A stretch of 64,000 bases of DNA from Terriglobia bacterium (GCA_020073145.1 JAIQFS010000006.1:1-64000), one strand, 5' to 3'. Positions 1-7,460 are shown, counted from the stretch's first letter. Notes: a model not told the origin generated them from the sequence alone. Numbers and translations: made by a program.

Positions 1-138
1 CAGGTGTTCTGGAAGCACTTCCAAGGTCTCCCCGTCGACCTCCTCAACGGATGGGAACCGCCGTACGGGCTTTCAGGGCCCTGCGGGGAGTTCAGTTCCA
101 CTACAATGCAACGCTTGCTGGCCAGCAAGTTTTCCTGA
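1..138 (+). CDS. C-terminal end of an unidentified protein (partial)
   Basis: The plus-strand frame is open from the first base and ends at a TGA at 136-138, giving 45 residues that begin QVFWKHFQGL. I do not recognise the family. It could be the tail of a gene that begins outside the window, or a chance open frame, since 45 codons is not decisive in GC-rich DNA. The following 75 bases up to the end of the convergent M56 peptidase gene hold nothing I can identify. Confidence 0.3.
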   Translation, partial: QVFWKHFQGLPVDLLNGWEPPYGLSGPCGEFSSTTMQRLLASKFS

Positions 139-212
139 TTTGACGATAGCAGACAGGTCCGCTGCTCGGAGCGTAAGGTGTTGAGACGATTAGCGAAAAA
201 TGTGGTGACTGG

Positions 213-2027
213 CTAATTCGCGGAGGGGCGTTCGATGTGGTCGATGACAATCACCTCGACGGGGCCGCGCGCCGACTCAAGCCGCAAGCCAAGCTGTTGC
301 TGAAGGGCGGTCAGGATCGAGGGGCTGCCGGAGTCGGGGGGCGCACCGGTCGTACCGGGCGGAGGAGGCGGCAAGGCGGGGGTGGTGTCATCCGGTTGGA
401 AATCCAGCTGAACATCGAATCGTTCCGTGAAGCCTGTTTGATCGATGACCGTGCGGCCGAGCACTAGCGAGAGCTGCCGGACGAGATCTGCCATGTGGAG
501 CTTGCCGCCCTGCATGCGCGCGCCGGCAAGTTGCAGCACGACACTCACAGTGCCGCACCGCGCAGCGGGCTTCTGGCCCTGTTCGGGCGGCAGCATTCTG
601 CCGCCGGCCCACTCCATCGGGGCGTCCGGATCGGGATTCACACAGCCATTCTCTTGGGGAGGCCGCAGCTTGAGGCCACTCCTGGCGGCAACCAGGTCAT
701 AGACGGGGAGTTCTCGGGCCTCGCGATGGATCTTCAACTGGAAGCGGCCCTCCAGAAGCGATTGCAGCATGAGAAACATCTGGGCGCGACTGGGGTTGCC
801 GGCGGCCTTGGCATCGAGTTCGTACCGGTCGGCATCGATCCAGGGCGGGCCACCGGCGATTTGATACGACTGGACCGTGTACGCGCTCTGCAGGAGCAAG
901 CGCACGTTGGCGTCGGCAGTCAACCGGCCGGGAAGCGGGCGGACTGTTCGAAGGCCGGCGGCGACAGAGGGCTTGATCGACGCCACTTCAAATCGAGGGA
1001 GAGCAACGGGCTGGCCGAACAGGGCAAATCCGGTAAGGGCCAGGAAGACGGCGGCGGCGATGATTCCCGGCCCCGAGAAAGTGCGGGGGGTGGGACGGGA
1101 CTGGCCCATCAAGCGGGCAATGCGGTAAGCGAGGGAACCGCCGGTGGCGGCCAGGACCGGGTGGCGATGGGCCGGGCGCGCCGACTCCAACTCCGCCAGG
1201 GCAAGAGCGTAGGTGAGAGCGCTGCCGTGAACGGAAACGGCCACGTGGTCGCAACAGAGCTCGCGCTCGGCGCGGATGTGGCCGGAGATCCACCAGACGG
1301 CGGGATGGTAAAAGAGGAGGGCCTCGACGGCGCTCTGCATCAAGTTGACGAGGTAGTCGTGGCGGCGGATGTGGGCGAGTTCGTGGAGGAGAAGCGCTTC
1401 GATCTGTTCCGGCGGCAAACCGGCGAGGACGCCCACCGGCACCAGCACAACGGGGCGCAGCCAACCGACGACCACGGGAACTTCGACTAGGGCGGACACG
1501 AGCAGGCGGACGGGGCGCGCGATGAGCATGCGGGTTCTGAGGCGGTCGAAAGCCTGCTGCCAGCCGGGGGGCGCTGGGCGCACGCTGCGGGAGCGGAGGC
1601 GCTGGGCGGAGATCCAGCCGCCGGTCAGGCGCAGCCAGAACACCATTGCGCCCATGAGCCAGACGGCAACGACCCAGGGCAAAAACGAGGGCGGCACCAG
1701 GGGATCCGTGCCGGCGAAAACGAGCGCAGGGAGATTCCGGACGGCGGTGGAGGCAACGGCGGAAACCGGGGCGGCGACCGGAATCGTGACGGGGCCTGGC
1801 GCCGCCGGACGCAGCAGGATCCAGGTCAGCACGGGGACAGCGGCCAGAAGCGCGAGGGCGGCGCAGGCGAGCACGTACCGGACGTTGGCGCCGGAGGAGC
1901 GTGCGGTCCATCGTCTCGCGGCGGCATAGACGGCAGCGATCAGGACGCCCTGCCACAGGAAGTGGAGCAGGGCGGCACCGAGGCGTTCGACCCAGGGCTG
2001 GGCCGAGAGGAACGGGATGGCGTTCAT
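213..2027 (-). CDS. BlaR1-like M56 zinc peptidase fused to a TIGR03435 domain
   Basis: A 604-residue membrane protein. Residues about 15-135 hold the hydrophobic segments of a BlaR1/MecR1-type sensor. The zinc-binding motif HELAH lies at 215-219 and the downstream AERELCCD at about 253-260 supplies the usual third ligand region. A further membrane segment lies at about 320-340. From residue 346 (FEVASIKPS) to the end it matches the acidobacterial TIGR03435 domain in place of the penicillin-binding sensor of true BlaR1. The ATG at 2027 overlaps the stop of the upstream blaI-like gene by four bases (ATGA), so the two are translationally coupled. An upstream in-frame ATG would add 92 residues of shadow-like sequence and was not used. 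By analogy with BlaR1 it should sense something outside and trigger loss of the repressor. The ligand is unknown. Confidence 0.9.
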   Translation of the reverse strand: MNAIPFLSAQPWVERLGAALLHFLWQGVLIAAVYAAARRWTARSSGANVRYVLACAALALLAAVPVLTWILLRPAAPGPVTIPVAAPVSAVASTAVRNLPALVFAGTDPLVPPSFLPWVVAVWLMGAMVFWLRLTGGWISAQRLRSRSVRPAPPGWQQAFDRLRTRMLIARPVRLLVSALVEVPVVVGWLRPVVLVPVGVLAGLPPEQIEALLLHELAHIRRHDYLVNLMQSAVEALLFYHPAVWWISGHIRAERELCCDHVAVSVHGSALTYALALAELESARPAHRHPVLAATGGSLAYRIARLMGQSRPTPRTFSGPGIIAAAVFLALTGFALFGQPVALPRFEVASIKPSVAAGLRTVRPLPGRLTADANVRLLLQSAYTVQSYQIAGGPPWIDADRYELDAKAAGNPSRAQMFLMLQSLLEGRFQLKIHREARELPVYDLVAARSGLKLRPPQENGCVNPDPDAPMEWAGGRMLPPEQGQKPAARCGTVSVVLQLAGARMQGGKLHMADLVRQLSLVLGRTVIDQTGFTERFDVQLDFQPDDTTPALPPPPPGTTGAPPDSGSPSILTALQQQLGLRLESARGPVEVIVIDHIERPSAN

Positions 2028-2437
2028 TTGAGCCCTCGATTCTTCTTGTCGAGCGTGTTGATCATCCTGCGAATCTCCGCGAGGTCCCCGGAGGATGCGG
2101 GCTGCGCTCCGAGGGCGCCCATGACCAACGCCATGGCCGAACCCCCGAAGACGCGGTTCAGGAGGTCTCCCGCGATGCGCTTCCGCATCTGGTCCTGGGG
2201 CACGCGGGCTTCGTAGACGTGCGAGCGAAAGCGCTCGGTGCGAACGAGGAGGCCCTTGTCGATCATCAACTGCATCTGCTTGAGGGTGGTGGTGTAGCCG
2301 CAATCTTTGCCGAGAGCCTCATGGACTTCGCGCACGGTGGCCGGCCCCAGACGCCAGAGGGCGGCGAGGATATCGACTTCTGCGGGCGTGGGGACGGGCG
2401 GTTCGGGCGATTTGCGATTTCCGGGTTTCGGAGGCAT
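2024..2437 (-). CDS. BlaI/MecI-family transcriptional repressor
   Basis: A 137-residue winged-helix repressor. The recognition region at about residues 17-70 (TPAEVDILAALWRLGPATVREV, then GYTTTLKQMQLMIDKGLL) matches the BlaI/MecI DNA-binding domain, and the remainder is the dimerisation region. It forms an operon with the downstream M56 peptidase, which in characterised systems leads to BlaI cleavage. Two palindrome-like sites lie just upstream of its start, one inside the predicted promoter spacer, which fits autorepression. No ribosome binding site is visible before the ATG at 2437. Confidence 0.92.
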   Translation of the reverse strand: MPPKPGNRKSPEPPVPTPAEVDILAALWRLGPATVREVHEALGKDCGYTTTLKQMQLMIDKGLLVRTERFRSHVYEARVPQDQMRKRIAGDLLNRVFGGSAMALVMGALGAQPASSGDLAEIRRMINTLDKKNRGLK

Positions 2438-2445
2438 CTGGGAGA

Positions 2446-2474
2446 AGCCTACAACGATTAAAATCGTATGTCAA
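2446..2474 (-). promoter_or_regulatory. Predicted promoter of the blaI-like gene
   Basis: On the minus strand a perfect -35 hexamer TTGACA (2474-2469) is followed after 17 bases by TAGGCT (2451-2446). The expected transcript start near 2439 is only about two bases before the ATG at 2437, so the message may be leaderless. Sequence match only. Confidence 0.55.
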
Positions 2475-2487
2475 CGATAAAATTCGT
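2454..2487. promoter_or_regulatory. Tandem BlaI-type operator sites
   Basis: Two 14-base inverted-repeat sites, ACGATTAAAATCGT (2454-2467) and ACGATAAAATTCGT (2474-2487), lie exactly 20 bases apart, about two helical turns. The first is inside the -35/-10 spacer and the second covers the -35 edge. Paired sites before a blaI-like gene are what dimeric BlaI-family repressors use for autorepression. The base sequence differs from the staphylococcal operator, so the assignment rests on symmetry and position. Confidence 0.6.
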
Positions 2488-2491
2488 AGTC

Positions 2492-2695
2492 GCGCCACTC
2501 GGAGAAGGCGGCATGGGGGTGGTGTACCGGGCGCAGGTACCAAACTGAATCGCGAGGTGGCGGTGAATCCTGTCCAGCGACATTGCAGATGCCGCCGCGC
2601 GACGACGATTCCAGCAGGAAGCGCAGATGGCGTCCTCGCTCAACCACCCGCACATCGTGACGGTTGCCGACATCCTGACGGATTTTGTCCACAGA
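2492..2695 (+). pseudogene. Remnant of a Ser/Thr protein kinase N-lobe
   Basis: Three fragments in shifting frames reproduce the start of a bacterial Pkn2-type kinase: the glycine-rich loop LGEGGMGVVYRAQ from about 2498, then KLNREVAV from about 2545, then LSSDIADAAARRRFQQEAQM followed by ASSLNHPHIVTV up to about 2675. The catalytic lysine region is disrupted, at least two frameshifts are needed, and nothing of the catalytic loop follows. It is therefore a decayed, truncated copy. Intact relatives of the same kinase family occur elsewhere in this window. Confidence 0.72.
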
Positions 2696-2740
2696 GGGGG
2701 AATAGGGGGGGCCGGAGCGGATTCGTGACTCTATTCAAGG

Positions 2741-2774
2741 AGTTAAAGGTCTTGAACCATTAAGACCCTTAACT
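2741..2774. repeat. 13-base-arm inverted repeat upstream of a small gene
   Basis: AGTTAAAGGTCTT (2741-2753) pairs with AAGACCCTTAACT (2762-2774) with one mismatch and an eight-base loop. It lies about 60 bases before the start of the small gene at 2834. No T-run follows on either strand, so an operator or 5' leader hairpin is as likely as a terminator. The rest of 2696-2833 shows nothing else recognisable. Confidence 0.5.
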
Positions 2775-2833
2775 AAAGATAACTTGTTCGGTCTGGTCTG
2801 CAGGCAACAGGATAGAACCGGAGGCAAAAGATA

Positions 2834-3079
2834 ATGTACACCCTATTCAGCGATGCAACGGGGTTTCAGGAAGGCTTCGTTCTGGCCGTGGGCGACAACC
2901 GGTTGAGACTGGCGGTGCGGGGCTCCAAGGACGCCGTCGAACTGAAGCGGTCGCAGGGGCGATGGTTCAACGATCGCCGTCCGGTCGAGATCGAGTTTCT
3001 GACGCTGGAGGAAGGCTCCCGCATTTCCGGCACCTTGGCGCTCCGAGCGACGGCGAGGATGCACCAAGAAGTGGCGTAA
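2834..3079 (+). CDS. Small conserved-looking hypothetical protein
   Basis: An 81-residue soluble protein beginning MYTLFSDATGFQEGFVLAV, rich in beta-prone segments and without a signal peptide or membrane segment. A good ribosome binding site, GGAGGC, lies nine bases before the ATG. I do not recognise the family. The alternation of hydrophobic and charged residues (DNRLRLAVRGSKDAVEL) suggests a small beta-barrel fold, but that is a guess. Two hairpins separate it from the next small gene. Confidence 0.6.
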   Translation: MYTLFSDATGFQEGFVLAVGDNRLRLAVRGSKDAVELKRSQGRWFNDRRPVEIEFLTLEEGSRISGTLALRATARMHQEVA

Positions 3080-3087
3080 CGAGTGAC

Positions 3088-3127
3088 GCCGGCAGGGCCG
3101 GCGGAGATGCGCGATTTCGAGCATCTC
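3088..3127. repeat. Two tandem hairpins between small genes
   Basis: GCCGGC-AGG-GCCGGC (3088-3102) is followed immediately by GAGATGC (3104-3110) pairing perfectly with GCATCTC (3121-3127) across ten bases. They fill the gap between the genes at 2834 and 3148 and could stabilise or attenuate a joint message. There is no T-run. Confidence 0.4.
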
Positions 3128-3147
3128 GAGTAGGAAGAGGTATTGTT

Positions 3148-3321
3148 ATGGCGGATACGATCAGTTTGCTGTGCGGGGCGATGCTGGCGCTTCTGCTGGG
3201 ACTGAGCCGGCGGCGGCAGGTGTTGGACCGGGAACGGCAGGCGCAGGCGCTGCGGCGCGCGGTGCAACGGCTGGAGGCCGAAGGGAGGCGGGACGGCCAC
3301 CACGGCGCGCTCGCCGCGTAG
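3148..3321 (+). CDS. Small single-pass membrane protein
   Basis: A 57-residue protein with one membrane segment at about residues 5-19 (ISLLCGAMLALLLGL) followed by a basic stretch (SRRRQ) and a charged helical tail. The ATG at 3148 has AGGAAGAGG upstream at good spacing. The frame is open further upstream, but that part overlaps the preceding gene and lacks a start signal. The topology suggests an anchored cytoplasmic helix; the function is unknown. Confidence 0.55.
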   Translation: MADTISLLCGAMLALLLGLSRRRQVLDRERQAQALRRAVQRLEAEGRRDGHHGALAA

Positions 3322-3350
3322 GGCGCGGTGCGGGCACACCCGGCAGGGGT

Positions 3351-3980
3351 TCAGACTCGGCCGGCATGCACGCGGGAGCGGGGCCTCGCGGGCGGGGTGA
3401 GCAGCAAGCGGAAGTGCTCGCGCAATTGGGCGACGGCGCGGTCAAACGGCACGACCGAGCTGTAGGACCGGGACAGCATGACGCCCCCCTCCATCACAGC
3501 CAGCACATACGTCGCCAGCGCGTCGAGATCATAATTCTTGGGAAGTCTGGCCCGGATTGCCTCGAGGCATTCGCGGACCGCGCCGATCCAGCCCTGGAAA
3601 TTCTCCGCGATGAGCTTGTGCGCCGGGCGGTTCTCGGGGTCGATTTCGAGGGCCAGGCGGCCGAGCGGGCAGCCGTACTGACAATCGGTCTGTAGAATCC
3701 GCTCGCGATATCCGGCCAAGATGGCGAAGATGCGCTCCACGGGCTGGTTCGACTTCTGGAAGGCCGGATCGACTACTTGCGGCCGCAGAGCCTCGAGGTA
3801 TTGCTCGAGAACGGCGCGGAGCAGGGCCTCTTTGCTTTCAAAGAAATGGTAGAAGCTTCCGCTATTGACGCCGGCATGGGCCAGGAGATCGGACATGCTG
3901 GTGCCGGCAAAGCCGCGCTCCCAGAACAGGAACCGGGCGGAATGGATGAGGCGGTCGCGAGTGCCGGAGGATTTGGCCAT
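3351..3980 (-). CDS. TetR/AcrR-family transcriptional regulator
   Basis: A 209-residue regulator with an N-terminal helix-turn-helix (TSMSDLLAHAGVNSGSFYHF at about residues 28-47, followed by FESKEALLRAVL), the TetR signature. The C-terminal region is the ligand-binding/dimerisation part, with no closer assignment possible. It is transcribed divergently from the SRPBCC gene at 4044, whose control region it probably binds. The ATG at 3980 was chosen because an ATG 16 codons earlier adds a poorly conserved-looking leader. TetR members often repress the neighbouring divergent gene. Confidence 0.9.
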   Translation of the reverse strand: MAKSSGTRDRLIHSARFLFWERGFAGTSMSDLLAHAGVNSGSFYHFFESKEALLRAVLEQYLEALRPQVVDPAFQKSNQPVERIFAILAGYRERILQTDCQYGCPLGRLALEIDPENRPAHKLIAENFQGWIGAVRECLEAIRARLPKNYDLDALATYVLAVMEGGVMLSRSYSSVVPFDRAVAQLREHFRLLLTPPARPRSRVHAGRV

Positions 3981-3999
3981 GAAAAGGCTTGATTTTTGG

Positions 4000-4028
4000 A
4001 GGATACTGCGTTTTACTTGAATGATCAA
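4000..4028 (-). promoter_or_regulatory. Predicted promoter of the TetR-type gene
   Basis: On the minus strand TTGATC (4028-4023) and TATCCT (4005-4000) are separated by 17 bases and precede the ATG at 3980 with a short leader. The site lies in the 63-base gap shared with the divergent gene at 4044, so one bound regulator could affect both. Sequence match only. Confidence 0.4.
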
Positions 4029-4043
4029 CCAAGAAGGAGATTC

Positions 4044-4586
4044 ATGAGAACGCTACTTTCCGTTGTGGCGCTGGCGGCAGCCGCGCTGGCGCAGAGTCCG
4101 GTGCGGGTAACCAAGACCCAGACGCCCAACAAATCATTGGTTTTCGAGGTGACCGTTCCGGCGCCGGTCGATGCAGTGTGGGAGGCTTTTGCGACCAGCC
4201 AAGGACTGAGCACGTGGCTGACGCCGGGCGCGGTGGTGGATTTGCGGAAAGGCGGAGAATGGACGGCGCATTATCCGGGCGGCAAAACCGGCGGCGGAAC
4301 GATCCTCGCCTTCACGCCGAAGCGGGAGATGATTCTCTCGGCCATGGCGCCGGAGCAATTATCCACGGTCCGGGCGGAACGAACGACGGCCACATTCCAG
4401 TTCGCGGCCGGGGCGGGCGGGTCGACGGCGGTCCGGCTGGTCCAGACCGGCTGGAAGGAAGGCGCCGAGTGGGACCAGGCCTATGACTATCTGGCCCAAG
4501 GGAATGCGCAGTTGCTGGAGACGCTGCGCCGGCGGTTTGTGAGCGGGCCGATCGATTGGGCGAAAGAGTGGGGCGTGTCGCGGTAG
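4044..4586 (+). CDS. Secreted SRPBCC (AHSA1-like) domain protein
   Basis: A 180-residue protein with a signal peptide (MRTLLSVVALAAAALAQS) followed by a START/Bet v1-type fold of the AHSA1 group: the core VTVPAPVDAVWEAFATSQGL, then STWLTPGAVVDLRKGGEW, and the C-terminal helix WDQAYDYLAQGNAQLLETL. AAGGAGA lies just upstream of the ATG. Family members bind hydrophobic ligands. Most are cytoplasmic, so the signal peptide is a notable feature. The divergent TetR-type gene is a likely regulator, and the DUF1761 gene follows after 15 bases, suggesting co-transcription. Confidence 0.82.
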   Translation: MRTLLSVVALAAAALAQSPVRVTKTQTPNKSLVFEVTVPAPVDAVWEAFATSQGLSTWLTPGAVVDLRKGGEWTAHYPGGKTGGGTILAFTPKREMILSAMAPEQLSTVRAERTTATFQFAAGAGGSTAVRLVQTGWKEGAEWDQAYDYLAQGNAQLLETLRRRFVSGPIDWAKEWGVSR

Positions 4587-4601
4587 CGGCAGGAGATCAC
4601 G

Positions 4602-5009
4602 ATGGACTTGAGTCATTTGAACATCTGGGCGATTCTGGCGGCGGCCGTTTCGGCATTTCTGGTGGGAGGGCTGTGGTATTCGCCGATGCTGTTTGGCAAA
4701 GCCTGGCGGAAGGCGAACCGGTTTGCAAGCGCCGACGAACCGGGCCCGGCCAGCGCGAAACTCTTCGCAATCAGTTTCGCGCTGACCTTAGTCATGGCGG
4801 TGAATCTGGCGCTGTTTCTGAATGACGCCAAGACGACGCTGGCGTGGGGAGCGACCGCGGGGCTGCTGGCGGGCCTGGGGTGGGTGGCGATGGGGATTGG
4901 CGTCATCTCCCAGTTCGAGCGGCGGCCCTGGACCTACGTGGCGGTGAACGGCGGCTACATGACGGTGATGCTGGTGTTGATGGGGGCGATTCTCGGAGGC
5001 TGGCGTTGA
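4602..5009 (+). CDS. DUF1761 family membrane protein
   Basis: A 135-residue protein with four predicted membrane segments and the family signature LVGGLWYSPMLFGKAWRKAN at about residues 20-39. DUF1761 proteins have no established function. It follows the SRPBCC gene by 15 bases with a GGAG-type site (GCAGGAG) before the ATG, so the two probably share a transcript; co-occurrence of DUF1761 and SRPBCC genes is common in soil bacteria. Confidence 0.85.
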   Translation: MDLSHLNIWAILAAAVSAFLVGGLWYSPMLFGKAWRKANRFASADEPGPASAKLFAISFALTLVMAVNLALFLNDAKTTLAWGATAGLLAGLGWVAMGIGVISQFERRPWTYVAVNGGYMTVMLVLMGAILGGWR

Positions 5010-5027
5010 ACGGCCGCAGGCGCGGCT

Positions 5028-5540
5028 TTACAGGTACCGCTGTTCGAGAATGACGCGGTGATGGATGAAGTGGCCGGCGATGATCCAGGCGAGCGCGCGC
5101 ACGGTGAAGGGATTGCCGCTGGCGATGCCACTTCGCGTCCACGCCTCGGGGGGAAGATTGCGGAAGAACGAGAGCGTGGCCTGGCGGACCGTGCGGAATT
5201 CGTCCAGGTGACTGGCCCAGGAAACCCGGTCTGCTTCGGCGGCGACGACGCTCGTGTCTTGATCGAAGCTCGGTAGCGGCGTATCGAACCCGCGGGCAAA
5301 CCAAAAGGCGCGCGACACGAGAACGCGCTCGGTGTCGGTGATATGGCTGAGGACCTGGCGGATGCTCCACTTGTCCGGCGCATAGCGGTGGAGGGACTGC
5401 TCTTCGGAGATGCGCGACAGGAGCAACGGGGCGTCTTGCCCTTGCGTTTCGAGGACCGCAACGATGTCGGCGCCGGCGACCTGCGAGATATAGGTGAAAT
5501 AGTAAGGCGCGGCTTCGCCGGATGCGGGAAATTCGGTCAT
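5028..5540 (-). CDS. DinB-superfamily protein
   Basis: A 170-residue protein of the DinB/YfiT four-helix metal-binding superfamily. Seen: WSIRQVLSHITDTERVLVSR at about residues 58-77 with the first histidine, and AGHFIHHRVILEQRYL at the C-terminus with the remaining histidines. Members include thiol transferases and stress-induced proteins of unclear activity. It is convergent with the DUF1761 gene, with only 18 bases between stops. No operon partner is obvious, since the upstream small gene is 41 bases away. Confidence 0.85.
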   Translation of the reverse strand: MTEFPASGEAAPYYFTYISQVAGADIVAVLETQGQDAPLLLSRISEEQSLHRYAPDKWSIRQVLSHITDTERVLVSRAFWFARGFDTPLPSFDQDTSVVAAEADRVSWASHLDEFRTVRQATLSFFRNLPPEAWTRSGIASGNPFTVRALAWIIAGHFIHHRVILEQRYL

Positions 5541-5581
5541 GCGAACACTCTACCGCCAGAACCGGGGAGGCGGCAATGGGA

Positions 5582-5737
5582 TCAGATGATGTACTGGAGC
5601 AGAATGAAGAGCACGGCGAGGATGAAGAGAGCCGACCCGACCCAGATGGCTGCGGCGAGCACGACCTTGTCGGGAGGCGGCGTGCTGATGCCAATGGTGT
5701 TGTGCAAACCGTTGAGGAGGCTGGCCAGGAATTTCAT
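5582..5737 (-). CDS. Small membrane protein of 51 residues
   Basis: The protein MKFLASLLNG...LLQYII carries one strongly hydrophobic C-terminal segment (about residues 25-50), preceded by a short soluble region with a PPPDK turn. It lies between the DinB and DNA ligase genes on the same strand. A coherent composition (start, polar part, single membrane helix, stop) supports a real gene, although no clear ribosome binding site is seen. Confidence 0.5.
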   Translation of the reverse strand: MKFLASLLNGLHNTIGISTPPPDKVVLAAAIWVGSALFILAVLFILLQYII

Positions 5738-5805
5738 GAAAGGGGAACCCTACTCTGACTATACTGCGGACGTCCGGGGGCGCGTGCGACGAGTGTCGTC
5801 TGCGC

Positions 5806-7335
5806 TTACGGTGCGGCGGCTAATGCCTGGACGGTCTGGAAGGTATCGGCGGCTTCCGCTGGTTTGTCGGGGCGGTAGCGTTTGACGCGGGCGAAGCGCA
5901 ACGCCAGTCCGCTGGAATAGCGGGGGCTGATCTGCAGGTCGCTGAAGGCGATCTCGACCACCAGCTTGGGCTGGACGTGAACGGTGTAAGAGTCGCGGGC
6001 GATTTCGAGTTGGAGAAGCTGCTCGGTTTGCCAGGCGAGCATTTCGTCGGTCAGGCCCTTGAAGGTTTTGCCGAGCATGGCGAAGCCGCCTTTTTCGGTG
6101 TCGCGCGCGCCGAGGTGGAGGTTGCTCAACCAGCCCTGGCGGCGGCCGTGGCCCCATTCGGCGGCCAGGACGACGAGGTCGAGGGTGTGCGCCTTTTTGA
6201 CTTTCAGCCAGGCCTGTCCGCGGGCGCCAGCGGCGTAGCCAGCGGTAGTGGATTTGGCCATGACGCCTTCGTGGCCGCGGTCGAGAGCGCCGCGCAGGAA
6301 GTCGTCGGCGGCTCGCGGGTCGGCGGTGAGGAGGTGCGGGACCACGGTATCAGGCGGCGTGAGTTCGGTGAGGGCGTTGAAGCGGCGGGATTGCGGCTCA
6401 TCGATCAGGGACTGGCCGTCCCGATACAGCAGATCGAACCAGAAGGGCGTGAGCGGCAGTTCAGCCCGCATGCGGTCGAGATCGAGCTTGCGGCCGAAGC
6501 GGCGCATGGTCACTTGAAAGGGCTGAGGGCGGCCTTGCGGGGTGAGGCTGAGGACTTCGCCTTCGAGGATGAGGTCGCGGCCGGGCAAAGCGCGGACGGC
6601 CTCGACGATTTCGGGGACGGCGCGGGTGACGTCGTTCAGGTTGCGCGAGAAGACGGCGACTCGATCGCTGGAGCGATGAACCTGGACGCGCGCGCCATCG
6701 AATTTGTACTCGAGCGCGGCTTCGCCGAGATCCGCGAGAGCGGCGGCGACGTCTTCGGCGGTTTGGGCGAGCATGGGCTGGACGGGCTGGAAGAGCTGGA
6801 TGTCGCAGCGGTCGAGGCCGGGCGGACCGTGCTCGAGGAGGAGGCGGGCGATGGGGGCGGCATCGCCGGCGAGCATGGCGGCGCGGCGGACGCGATCGGG
6901 GTTGGCGTGGAAGGCTTTGGCAAGAGCTTCGAGCATGATGCCTTCGAGCGCACCCTGGCGGAGTTCGCCGAGCAGGAGGGCGGTGAGGAAGGCTTGTTCG
7001 GGCGCGGTGGTGCGGGACTGCAGAGAGGCGAGGAGATCGCGTTTGACGCGGTCGGAGCCGGGGCCTGCGGTGGCCGAGAGGGTTTCGAGGGCGCGATCGA
7101 CTTCGGCGATGGCGAGAGTGGGACGATCGGCGGGGGACGCGGCGGCGTCGCGTAGAGCGGCCCAGCCGACGCCGATGCGGGACTGGCGGGCGCGGCCGGA
7201 GAGGAACGCGACGAGGGTTTCGATTTCATCGGGCGCGGCTTGTTGGAGGAGAGCAGCGAGGAGATCGATCTTCTCCAGGCGGCGGCTGGTGTCGGCAATG
7301 CGGCGGGAGGTGGCGACGAGGGTGGCGAGAAGCAT
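5806..7335 (-). CDS. ATP-dependent DNA ligase
   Basis: A 509-residue ligase. Residues 1-190 form the DNA-binding domain. The adenylation motif is EYKFDGAR with the nucleophilic lysine at 211. Further motifs include ILEGEVL, the region FWFDLLYRDG, and EGVMAKS and AWLKVKK typical of motifs IV-V, followed by an OB-fold domain to the C-terminus. Length and layout match the bacterial/actinobacterial LigB-like group of about 500 residues, not the short LigD-type ligase. It seals nicks using ATP and is accessory to the NAD-dependent LigA. The ATG at 7335 was chosen because the longer frame runs into palindromic repeat DNA. No Ku gene is nearby. Confidence 0.92.
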   Translation of the reverse strand: MLLATLVATSRRIADTSRRLEKIDLLAALLQQAAPDEIETLVAFLSGRARQSRIGVGWAALRDAAASPADRPTLAIAEVDRALETLSATAGPGSDRVKRDLLASLQSRTTAPEQAFLTALLLGELRQGALEGIMLEALAKAFHANPDRVRRAAMLAGDAAPIARLLLEHGPPGLDRCDIQLFQPVQPMLAQTAEDVAAALADLGEAALEYKFDGARVQVHRSSDRVAVFSRNLNDVTRAVPEIVEAVRALPGRDLILEGEVLSLTPQGRPQPFQVTMRRFGRKLDLDRMRAELPLTPFWFDLLYRDGQSLIDEPQSRRFNALTELTPPDTVVPHLLTADPRAADDFLRGALDRGHEGVMAKSTTAGYAAGARGQAWLKVKKAHTLDLVVLAAEWGHGRRQGWLSNLHLGARDTEKGGFAMLGKTFKGLTDEMLAWQTEQLLQLEIARDSYTVHVQPKLVVEIAFSDLQISPRYSSGLALRFARVKRYRPDKPAEAADTFQTVQALAAAP

Positions 7336-7349
7336 GAGTGCAAATAGCC

Positions 7350-7403
7350 GGCCTTCGGCCGCCGAGACCGGCTGGAAAGCCGGTCCGCAGGCAGAAAGCC
7401 TGC
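7350..7403. repeat. REP-like cluster of three palindromes
   Basis: Three hairpins lie in tandem: GGCC-TTC-GGCC (7350-7360), ACCGGCT-GGAA-AGCCGGT (7367-7384) and GCAGGC-AGAAA-GCCTGC (7387-7403). They sit in the divergent gap between the ligase and hydrolase genes. The GGCTGGAAAGCC-type core recurs as single hairpins elsewhere in the window (10933-10945, 39415-39435), suggesting a dispersed palindrome family. Confidence 0.6.
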
Positions 7404-7460
7404 CCCACAGTCGGAAAACCAAGGATACCAGAGGTGAAAGGGAGGCATATACTATGCCTT

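Noticed and set aside
5977-7155. A 392-codon plus-strand frame opposite the DNA ligase.
   Set aside because: Antisense mirror of the ligase codons, Gly/Glu-rich with no recognisable domain.
7350-7403. Tandem palindromes as a CRISPR array.
   Set aside because: The three hairpins differ in sequence and have no regular repeats or spacers.
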